From JACRIK01 sp040753835 (lineage in GTDB: Bacteria; Planctomycetota; MHYJ01; JACQXL01), in the NCBI GenBank assembly GCA_040753835.1, contig JBFMDM010000032.1:1-19351 (forward strand): a DNA stretch of 19,351 nucleotides, in the 5' to 3' direction. The notes under the pieces were generated by a model that was not told the DNA's origin, made no database searches, and worked only from the letters and a program-made list of their open reading frames with translations. Of this stretch, positions 14,236 through 19,351 are shown piece after piece. Numbering within the stretch: the stretch's first letter is position 1; each line of letters begins with the position of its first letter. The position numbers and the translations under genes were made by a program.

Positions 14236-14418
14236 ATGGATGTAAAACATATCTCAGGTAAGAATAAGGGCAAGGTGATGCTCTACACCTTGAGCACCTG
14301 CATCTGGTGCCGCAAGGTCAAAGACCTCTTGGGCCAACTCGGCGCGGAGTATTCCTACATTGATGTGGATACGCTGGAGGAGGCGGAGAAGTCCAAGACC
14401 GCAGAGACCACGGAGTGA
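14236..14418 (+). CDS. Glutaredoxin/NrdH-like redoxin, C-terminally truncated
   Basis: The 60-residue product carries VMLYTLSTCIWCRKVKDLL with the redox pair C22-x-x-C25, followed by the second strand EYSYIDVDTLEEAEK. Glutaredoxin-fold proteins need a further ~25-30 residues with a cis-proline (usually FPT) and a glycine-rich end. These are absent: the frame runs into dispersed repeat copy 3 and stops after KTAETTE. ATG 14236 (GAAAGG upstream) is preferred to an in-frame TTG at 14221. In intact form this redoxin would be the expected partner of the ferredoxin-dependent reductase encoded 87 bp downstream, and of ribonucleotide reductase. The truncated protein lacks the substrate-binding half and is probably non-functional. 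Confidence 0.75.
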   Translation: MDVKHISGKNKGKVMLYTLSTCIWCRKVKDLLGQLGAEYSYIDVDTLEEAEKSKTAETTE

Positions 14419-14492
14419 AGCACCGGTCGGACAGCATTCAGCCAGTGGCTGAACTCCGCAGAGACCGCGTCCAGCGAAGCGCACCGGGTACT
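14397..14492 (-). repeat. Dispersed repeat, copy 3 (ends the redoxin gene)
   Basis: Bases 14425-14488 are the exact reverse complement of 5986-6049 (64 of 64). The element begins within the last codons of the redoxin gene and ends about 14 nt before the FTR start codon, so it fills the whole intergenic space and leaves the FTR gene without a Shine-Dalgarno. Confidence 0.75.
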
Positions 14493-14505
14493 TCCACAGA
14501 TTAAA

Positions 14506-15021
14506 ATGCAATACAATATAAGCGAAGAGCAGATTCAGAAACTGTACGAGCGGCTGGATAAGGAGGCCAAACAGGGCGGATATAACCTTAATCCGGATAT
14601 AGGATTTACAAAGGATTTAATCCGCGGGCTTCTGGTTAACGAACAACGTTACGGCTACTGGGCCTGCCCCTGCCGCCTGGCCTCAGGGAAAAAGGACGAG
14701 GACCTGGATATCATCTGCCCGTGCGATTACCGCGATGCTGATGTCAGCCAATTTGACGCCTGCTACTGCTGTCTCTATGTCTCAAGCAAAGTAGTAAAGG
14801 GCGAGAAGAAGGTGGCCTCAATACCCGAACGCCGTCCGCCACCCGAAATAAGAAAGTTAAAATCTATGAATGAGAATACGCCGAAACTCTCAAGCGACAG
14901 GCAACTTCCCTTACCGGTTTGGCGCTGCAAGGTCTGTGGGTATCTCTGTGCCCGGGAAGAGCCGCCTGAGACCTGCCCGATATGTAGGGTCAAGAAGGAG
15001 CGCTTTGAGCGGTTCATTTAA
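14506..15021 (+). CDS. Ferredoxin-thioredoxin reductase catalytic domain fused to a rubredoxin-like domain
   Basis: A 171-aa protein. Residues ~1-110 match the FTR catalytic subunit: CPC (54-56), CPC (71-73) and CYC (86-88) supply the 4Fe-4S ligands and the redox-active disulfide that passes electrons from ferredoxin to a thioredoxin or glutaredoxin. Spacings (14 and 12 residues) differ from the plant-type CPC-x16-CPC-x8-CHC but suit the prokaryotic ferredoxin:disulfide reductases. An extra C89 follows CYC. After a linker (~111-135), residues ~138-171 are a rubredoxin-like iron site: CKVCGY (C141, C144) and CPIC (C157, C160). The enzyme is cytoplasmic and implies anaerobic-style thiol metabolism. 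It follows the truncated redoxin; dispersed repeat copy 3 separates them. No Shine-Dalgarno is visible. Confidence 0.88.
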   Translation: MQYNISEEQIQKLYERLDKEAKQGGYNLNPDIGFTKDLIRGLLVNEQRYGYWACPCRLASGKKDEDLDIICPCDYRDADVSQFDACYCCLYVSSKVVKGEKKVASIPERRPPPEIRKLKSMNENTPKLSSDRQLPLPVWRCKVCGYLCAREEPPETCPICRVKKERFERFI

Positions 15022-15050
15022 ACCACAGATTACACAGATAGATTACAGAG
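15022..15050 (+). repeat. ACCACAGATTACACAGAT-type dispersed repeat
   Basis: Repeating CAGAT/ACAGA units fill the FTR-truD gap; a relative lies at about 13435-13462. It displaces any ribosome-binding site for truD. Confidence 0.45.
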
Positions 15051-15060
15051 ATAAGCATCA

Positions 15061-16251
15061 ATGAAAGTAAAGCAGGCGCCCAGTGATTTTATCGTGCGTG
15101 AGGTGAGCGACTTCGCGCCGACCAAAGAAGGTATGCACTCGGTCTATCGCCTGAACAAGACCTCGGTCGGGACATTAGAGGCCATCAACCTGATTCTGCA
15201 GTTGTGGAATATCCGCCGGCCTTTGCTTTCTACCGGAGCATTAAAGGACCGACACGCCCAGACCGAACAACTCATCTCCATCTACCGCGGGCCGAACCGG
15301 GATTTGCAGCACCATTCCATCAACCTGAAATACCTGGGCCAATCCGAGACGCCCATCAGGCCGGATTCGCTCTCGGCCAACCAGTTCACCATCACCCTGC
15401 GCGACCTGTCTAGGGCCGACACGGAAAAGATTGCGGAGCGCATCGGAGAAATCAACCAATACGGCGTATCCAATTATTTTGACGAGCAGAGGTTCGGCTC
15501 GGTCCGGGGCGGGAACGAATTCCCGGCCAAACTGCTGATTAAGCGCGACTACGAGGGCGCGCTGAAGATTGCCCTCACTGCCACCTCAAAACAGGACCGA
15601 AGCATCGTCAAGCAGACCCGGATGTCCATTGCCGAGAACTGGGGCAACTGGAAGAAATGCTTTGATGCCCTGGGCCGCTCGCCTGAGCGGAGCATTATCA
15701 ATTACCTGGTGATGCACCCCTTCAACTTCAGGCAGGCCTTTGAACTGATGAACCCCAATCTGGTGCTTTTGTATCTTCATTCCTATCAGAGTTATATCTG
15801 GAACAAGGGACTAAGCATCCTGCTCCTGAAACGGCTCAACGGCGAGAATAAAAAGAGCAAGAATATCATCAGGTCGCCGTATCTCTTGGGCGATTTCGTA
15901 TTCTACCAGTCGCTGAATGAGGATGTGCTTAAGGAACTAAAAGAATTGTCCATTCCCTTTATGACCCACAAAACCTTTTTCCCGAATCCGGAACTGGCCG
16001 GGATTTTCAGCGGCATACTCCAGGAAGAGGGCATCGCCCAGAATGATTTTCGGACGCACGGGATGGAAAAGACCTATTTCAGGCGGGGCGAGCGCAAGGC
16101 GACTATCTTCCCTGAAGGACTGGCGATGAAAAAGGCGGAGAAGGACGAACTGGCCAAGTCAAAGAAACTGAAGGTGACCTTGGAATTCCAACTGCCCCGG
16201 GGCGCGTATGCCACGATGATTATCAAGCGGCTGAGTTATGATTTTGAATAA
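15061..16251 (+). CDS. truD: tRNA pseudouridine(13) synthase
   Basis: TruD converts U13 of tRNA to pseudouridine and needs no cofactor. The 396-aa product shows the N-terminal DFIVREVSDF, the motif GALKDRHAQTEQ with catalytic aspartate D63, the family signature NYFDEQRFG (138-146), and the late block EGLAMKKAE followed by LEFQLPRGAYATMII. It is longer than the E. coli enzyme (about 349 aa), within the range of other TruD-family members. ATG 15061 follows FTR by 39 nt containing an ACCACAGATTACACAGATAG-type dispersed repeat. The 3' end overlaps the kinase-like gene by 14 nt. Confidence 0.93.
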   Translation: MKVKQAPSDFIVREVSDFAPTKEGMHSVYRLNKTSVGTLEAINLILQLWNIRRPLLSTGALKDRHAQTEQLISIYRGPNRDLQHHSINLKYLGQSETPIRPDSLSANQFTITLRDLSRADTEKIAERIGEINQYGVSNYFDEQRFGSVRGGNEFPAKLLIKRDYEGALKIALTATSKQDRSIVKQTRMSIAENWGNWKKCFDALGRSPERSIINYLVMHPFNFRQAFELMNPNLVLLYLHSYQSYIWNKGLSILLLKRLNGENKKSKNIIRSPYLLGDFVFYQSLNEDVLKELKELSIPFMTHKTFFPNPELAGIFSGILQEEGIAQNDFRTHGMEKTYFRRGERKATIFPEGLAMKKAEKDELAKSKKLKVTLEFQLPRGAYATMIIKRLSYDFE

Positions 16252-16855
16252 GGCCATTCTCATATTAGGCCCGACCGGCTCGGGCAAGACGCCTTTGGGC
16301 GCTCTCATAGAAAAGAAGGGCCTGGCCGGCCGGAGATGCTTCCACTTTGATTTCGGAGAAAATCTCAGAGCGATTGGCAAGTCCAACCAGCCGGACAAGC
16401 ATTTCTTGGACGAGGAGATTGCATTTATCAACAAGGTACTGGATAGCAACGCATTGCTGGAGGACAAGGATTTCCCGCTGGCCTGCAAGATACTGGATTG
16501 GTTCATTGAGCGCCATCATATCAAAACGGATGATTTGATTATCCTCAACGGACTGCCCAGACATATCGGACAGGCCAAGGGGATGGATTCAATCCTGGAA
16601 ATTGAGAAAGTGATTCTTCTCAATTGCACGTCTGAGGCGGTGCGGGCCAGAATCAGGAAGAACGCAGGCGGCGACCGGTCCGGACGGGCTGACGACAGCG
16701 CGGCTGAGGTGGAGAATAAAATCAACCTGTTCAGTTGGCGAACCCCTGAACTGCTCAGGCATTATCGTTCAGCCGGCAAGGAGATAATCACTATTGAGGT
16801 CAGAGAGAACGATACGGCTGAGGATATGCTGAAGGCGTTAAACAATCATCCTTAA
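16238..16855 (+). CDS. Adenylate-kinase-like nucleoside monophosphate kinase
   Basis: A 205-aa P-loop protein that would transfer phosphate from ATP to a nucleoside monophosphate. The Walker A is GPTGSGKT (11-18). The NMP-binding signature NGLPRHIGQA (104-113) corresponds to the D-G-F-P-R-x-x-x-Q-A of adenylate kinase, with Leu for Phe. Arginines at 137 and 140 and GRADD (149-153) match the LID arginine and GR-DD motifs. The LID is short and has no zinc cysteines. Walker A ends KTPLG rather than the KGTQ of classical Adk, so it may be a paralog with a different substrate. The 14-nt overlap with truD implies coupled translation. Confidence 0.8.
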   Translation: MILNKAILILGPTGSGKTPLGALIEKKGLAGRRCFHFDFGENLRAIGKSNQPDKHFLDEEIAFINKVLDSNALLEDKDFPLACKILDWFIERHHIKTDDLIILNGLPRHIGQAKGMDSILEIEKVILLNCTSEAVRARIRKNAGGDRSGRADDSAAEVENKINLFSWRTPELLRHYRSAGKEIITIEVRENDTAEDMLKALNNHP

Positions 16856-16880
16856 ATATTTCTCTGCCCTTTTCTTTGAT

Positions 16881-16902
16881 TGTCAGCAGGAAAATATATA
16901 AT
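16881..16902 (+). promoter_or_regulatory. Promoter with perfect -10, start nearly leaderless
   Basis: TATAAT at 16897-16902 follows a TTTGAT-like -35 just upstream. Transcription would begin at ~16909, about 5 nt before the ATG at 16914. No Shine-Dalgarno fits in that space. Confidence 0.45.
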
Positions 16903-16913
16903 ACGTTCCTAAT

Positions 16914-17606
16914 ATGAAGATAAAAGGACGCGCCTGGCTGAGAAGGTTCATGATACTCCTGGTCCTGCTGTTCGGGATGGCCAATCTGACCTCGCTGGGT
17001 ATCGGCTTCGGACTGATTTTTCTGGGGATGTTGCTGCACATCTGGGCCATCGGATGTCTGGTGCGCAACAGCCAGTTGACTTCCTGGGGGCCGTATCGCT
17101 TTGTCCGGCACCCGTTTTACCTGGCCAACTTCCTGATAGATATGGGCATCTGCGCGGTCGGCGCCCAGTGGTATATATTCGCCGTGTATCTGATACTTTT
17201 CTACTTTATCTATTACCGCCGCATGAAAATGGAAGAGGCAACGTTGACCGAACTCTTTCCCAATGATTATCCGGTCTATATCCAGAAGGTGCCGCGGTTT
17301 ATCCCGCTTTTATTCGAGCGCTATCCGCCGAGCGGCAAGGGTTTTTCCTGGGGTGTACTGGTTGCGGCCGGAAACGAAATCACCCGGGTCCTGCGGCTCC
17401 TGATTTATCCGTTGGTTTTGTATTTCCTCTTCAGGCGGTTCCCGGAAGGGATATTTTCTTTCCTCTCGGGAAAGGCCGGCTATGCCACCCTGCCTTCTGA
17501 TATGGTTCCGGGCCTGATTGATTATCAGGAGATTATCAGTATTGCCGTCATTCTTGTGTTGTCCGTTGTCTCGGTACTTTTCCACAAAAAACAGGGAAAA
17601 GAGTGA
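16914..17606 (+). CDS. ICMT/PEMT-like membrane methyltransferase family protein
   Basis: A 230-aa membrane protein with about four to six hydrophobic helices. It carries the isoprenylcysteine carboxyl methyltransferase signature: GPYRFVRHPFYLANFL (59-74), which binds S-adenosylmethionine, then EEATLTELF (107-115) and YPVYIQKVPRFIP (119-131). Bacterial members methylate lipid or small-molecule acceptors, mostly unidentified. About 80 residues beyond the usual family end (from ~150) add at least two more membrane helices. It is probably co-transcribed with the flippase-like gene 8 nt downstream, pointing to a membrane-lipid or prenyl-lipid role, which is inference. Confidence 0.8.
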   Translation: MKIKGRAWLRRFMILLVLLFGMANLTSLGIGFGLIFLGMLLHIWAIGCLVRNSQLTSWGPYRFVRHPFYLANFLIDMGICAVGAQWYIFAVYLILFYFIYYRRMKMEEATLTELFPNDYPVYIQKVPRFIPLLFERYPPSGKGFSWGVLVAAGNEITRVLRLLIYPLVLYFLFRRFPEGIFSFLSGKAGYATLPSDMVPGLIDYQEIISIAVILVLSVVSVLFHKKQGKE

Positions 17607-17614
17607 GTGATTAA

Positions 17615-18787
17615 ATGCGGCACGGGATTTTATACACACTGCTGATTGTCCTGGCGATTTTCACCGTCATCGCAATCTTCGCCTTGGTTGATTTCCACAA
17701 GGTGGTGGACAATTTCCGCAAGATAGGATTCGCCGGGGTTTCCCTGTTTCTGGGCGTGTCCATAGCCGGACTGCTGGTCACGGTCATCGGCTGGAACCTG
17801 ATTCTCCGCTCGCATAACATCAGGATAAACCTTTTGCACGCGACCATCGGGCAACTCATCGGCAACGCCATCGGATTCATCACGCCTTCAATGTATCTGG
17901 GCGGCGAGCCGTTCAAGGCCCATTATATCGGCACCACATACAGTATTTCCAAGACCAAGGTTTTTTCCACGGCGATATTTTCCAAGTTCCAGGAACTGGC
18001 CAGTTTGATACTGTTCATCTACGCCGGCACGTTGGTGATGATACTGGAGGCGAAGGAACTGCATCTGGCCAGATGGATGTGGGTTATGCTTCTGGCCGTG
18101 GATATTTTTCTCGGGGTCATTGTCCTGCTTGCGATGAGGAGCATTATCCGGAACAGCCCGATATTTTCGCACATCGCGGCCTGGGTCGCCAAGCGGGGCA
18201 TCCTTACCAAAAAGATAGAAAAACTTATTCCGAAAATGATAAATATGGAGGAACTCATCTACCAGGCGTTCAAGCACGACTGGAAGACCGGTCTGATTGC
18301 ATTTGCCTTCAATTTTTCGTCCATTATCGCGGCCATTCTCAGGCCGGTGATATTTTTCTATTTCATTTATCACCATAATATCTTCTCGCTGACCGAAATA
18401 GCCGTGATTTTCACCCTGTCCCAGATACTTTTGGTGTTCCACATAACCCCGGCCTGCATCGGGGTTTTTGAGGGGGGGCAGATCGGCATCTTTGCCATCG
18501 TGGGAATCGGCTCGGCGGACGCGGCTTCCTATCTGCTGGTCTACCGTTTTGTTGACGTGGTCCTGACCGGCAGCGGACTTTATCTGGCGCTTCATTATAA
18601 TCTGGTGAATTTCATTTCACCCAGGATAGAAACAGTTCCGGCGGACGGGAATAACGGGCCCGCGCAGGATAACTGCCCGCCCTGCCCGCGCCCGGAGAAT
18701 AAATGTCCAGAAAATAATGCGGAAAAATCAGAAAAAGAATTTGCCGCGCAGGAAAAATCCCCGCCTGGCGGTATAATGCCAAAATAA
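17615..18787 (+). CDS. Flippase-like integral membrane protein (LPG-synthase TM / UPF0104 family)
   Basis: A 390-aa protein with about eight hydrophobic helices up to residue ~335. Family motifs are TPSMYLGGEPFKA (90-102) and TPACIGVFEGGQIG near the C-terminal helices, as in the transmembrane region of lysylphosphatidylglycerol synthase (MprF) and its stand-alone UPF0104 relatives, which are thought to flip or bind lipids. No synthetase domain is attached. The last ~50 residues are a hydrophilic tail with CPPCPRPENKC, an unusual Cys/Pro-rich segment on what is probably the cytoplasmic face. It starts 8 nt after the methyltransferase stop, so the pair likely acts on the same lipid class. Confidence 0.83.
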   Translation: MRHGILYTLLIVLAIFTVIAIFALVDFHKVVDNFRKIGFAGVSLFLGVSIAGLLVTVIGWNLILRSHNIRINLLHATIGQLIGNAIGFITPSMYLGGEPFKAHYIGTTYSISKTKVFSTAIFSKFQELASLILFIYAGTLVMILEAKELHLARWMWVMLLAVDIFLGVIVLLAMRSIIRNSPIFSHIAAWVAKRGILTKKIEKLIPKMINMEELIYQAFKHDWKTGLIAFAFNFSSIIAAILRPVIFFYFIYHHNIFSLTEIAVIFTLSQILLVFHITPACIGVFEGGQIGIFAIVGIGSADAASYLLVYRFVDVVLTGSGLYLALHYNLVNFISPRIETVPADGNNGPAQDNCPPCPRPENKCPENNAEKSEKEFAAQEKSPPGGIMPK

Positions 18788-18813
18788 TTTTTTATAAAAT
18801 CCTGAGATTTCTC

Positions 18814-18841
18814 TTGACATTACAATTTATACTATTAGAAT
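18814..18841 (+). promoter_or_regulatory. Promoter of the ribonucleotide reductase gene
   Basis: TTGACA (18814-18819, perfect) and TAGAAT (18836-18841, 5 of 6) are separated by 16 bp. It predicts a leader of ~190 nt. Confidence 0.65.
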
Positions 18842-18865
18842 ACCCCACCATACAATAAATTGTAT
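18820..18865 (+). promoter_or_regulatory. Tandem NrdR-box-like operators over the nrdJ promoter
   Basis: ATACAATAAATTGTAT (18850-18865) is a perfect 7-bp-arm palindrome and matches the NrdR-box consensus, as I recall it (ACACWATATATWGTGT), at 13 of 16. A weaker site, TTACAATTTATACTAT (18820-18835), matches at about 11 of 16 and lies in the promoter spacer, 30 bp upstream centre to centre. Tandem boxes about three helical turns apart upstream of RNR genes are the known NrdR arrangement. Confidence 0.55.
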
Positions 18866-18912
18866 ATAAACAGTAAGTAAAAATTTGTTCAGTAAGCGGA
18901 TTTAACCGATTC

Positions 18913-18935
18913 AACTGTTGTCAGAACAGTTTTTA
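18913..18935 (+). terminator. Hairpin plus T-run in the nrdJ leader (attenuator candidate)
   Basis: AACTGTT (18913-18919), loop GTCAG, AACAGTT (18925-18931) and then TTT. The 7-bp stem is perfect but AT-rich, so a terminator is possible but weak. Confidence 0.35.
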
Positions 18936-18960
18936 GCAACGTGATGGTCTTCAGTGGAAT

Positions 18961-19029
18961 CTGTTAACCTGCCAGTTGCCCAGTGTGAAGGCGGACGGGC
19001 AGGCATATCTGTTTGCGGAAGGGTAACAG
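18961..19029 (+). repeat. Nested inverted repeat reaching the nrdJ ribosome-binding site
   Basis: CTGTTAACC (18961-18969) can pair with GGGTAACAG (19021-19029), enclosing CCTGCC/GGCAGG (18968-18973 and 18998-19003; two bases are shared between the stems). The outer right arm touches the AGGTGG before the ATG. The inner part belongs to the CCTGCC-type dispersed palindromes. Confidence 0.4.
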
Positions 19030-19036
19030 GTGGTTT

Positions 19037-19351
19037 ATGGCAAAGACCAGACAATCCAGCATCGGCCACGAGACCGAAATCTTCAGCCTCAGCGAGTTAA
19101 AATCAGCGGACGCCAGGCCAGCGGAGCACCAGATTGAGCCGGAATTCACGCCCAACGCCCTGCTCATCCTGGAAAAGCGCTACCTGCGCAAGGATGCCGA
19201 CGGCAAGAGCATAGAGACGCCTAAGGGAATGCTGGAACGGGTGGCCCGCAACATCGCTTCCATAGAAAAGTCATTCAACGAGAAGGCGGACGTGCGCAAA
19301 TGGGAGAAGGCCTTCTACGAAATGATGGCCCATCTGGAGTTTATGCCTAAT
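19037..19351 (+). CDS. nrdJ: Class II (adenosylcobalamin-dependent) ribonucleotide reductase, N-terminal 105 codons
   Basis: The frame starts with ATG 19037 (AGGTGG three bases upstream) and runs off the window. After ~35 variable residues comes FTPNALLILEKRYLRKDADG (37-56), then ETPKGMLERVARNIA (60-74) and MAHLEFMPN at the edge. In class II enzymes this leads into the FMPNSPTLMNAG substrate-site block. The enzyme reduces ribonucleotides to deoxyribonucleotides with adenosylcobalamin instead of a diiron or glycyl radical, and works with or without oxygen. Reductant would come from a thioredoxin/glutaredoxin, which fits the redoxin and FTR genes 4-5 kb upstream. The promoter carries NrdR-like boxes. 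The catalytic core is outside the window, so class assignment rests on the N-terminal pattern. Confidence 0.85.
   Translation, partial: MAKTRQSSIGHETEIFSLSELKSADARPAEHQIEPEFTPNALLILEKRYLRKDADGKSIETPKGMLERVARNIASIEKSFNEKADVRKWEKAFYEMMAHLEFMPN

Noticed and set aside
17888..18595. 235-codon minus-strand frame
   Set aside because: Antisense to the flippase-like membrane protein; it is hydrophilic only because it mirrors hydrophobic codons.
18866..19036. Adenosylcobalamin riboswitch before nrdJ
   Set aside because: Expected for a B12-dependent enzyme, but I could not find the B12 box or the conserved core motifs; only generic stems are present.

Overview
The window is bacterial chromosome: it carries murD for peptidoglycan synthesis, tRNA-Arg(ACG) with tadA, and -35/-10 promoters. 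GC content is moderate and Shine-Dalgarno use is uneven. A Hanks-type kinase with a C-terminal DUF4384-like domain, PEGA and TPR secreted proteins, a ferredoxin-thioredoxin-reductase/rubredoxin fusion, TruD and a class II ribonucleotide reductase suggest an uncultivated, probably anaerobic lineage. Planctomycetota or a neighbouring candidate phylum is my guess, with low confidence. Many short dispersed palindromes and repeats lie between genes and, in places, inside them.

Layout. 1-2429 is read on the minus strand: the start of a beta-propeller (SBBP-type) exported protein, an 86-aa unknown, and a 530-aa protein with two tandem carbohydrate-binding-like modules. The last has a near-perfect promoter and a strongly structured 215-nt leader. 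2430-3432 has no gene I can support; it holds that leader, a 109-bp MITE-like element and a run of palindromes. 3433-5025 (minus) is a transmembrane Ser/Thr kinase. From 5112 onward every gene is on the plus strand: tadA, then tRNA-Arg(ACG), tRNA-Ser(CGA) and an orphan 3' end of a second tRNA-Ser. These are followed by an overlapping cluster (TPR metallopeptidase, PEGA lipoprotein, murD), then an MFS exporter and a dihydrouridine synthase. 12992-14235 is a 1.2-kb gene-poor stretch with a G-tract block, a degenerate 22-bp tandem array and an HNH endonuclease remnant. Then come a truncated glutaredoxin, the FTR-rubredoxin fusion, truD, an adenylate-kinase-like gene, an ICMT-like methyltransferase, a flippase-like membrane protein and the first 105 codons of nrdJ.

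How the genes fit together. tRNA biology recurs: tadA lies 74 bp upstream of its expected substrate tRNA-Arg(ACG), and dus and truD are also present. A thiol-redox thread links glutaredoxin, FTR-rubredoxin and class II ribonucleotide reductase, but the glutaredoxin here is cut short where a dispersed repeat begins. A 64-bp block of that repeat is identical at two sites 8.4 kb apart in opposite orientation, and a variant sits in frame inside the kinase gene.

The most interesting observations are the 22-bp tandem array next to a G-quadruplex-prone block, NrdR-box-like palindromes about three helical turns apart over the nrdJ promoter, the tadA/tRNA-Arg pairing, and the repeat family that has invaded or truncated a kinase, a tRNA and a redoxin gene. 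I did not find a clear-cut new defence or mobile system.
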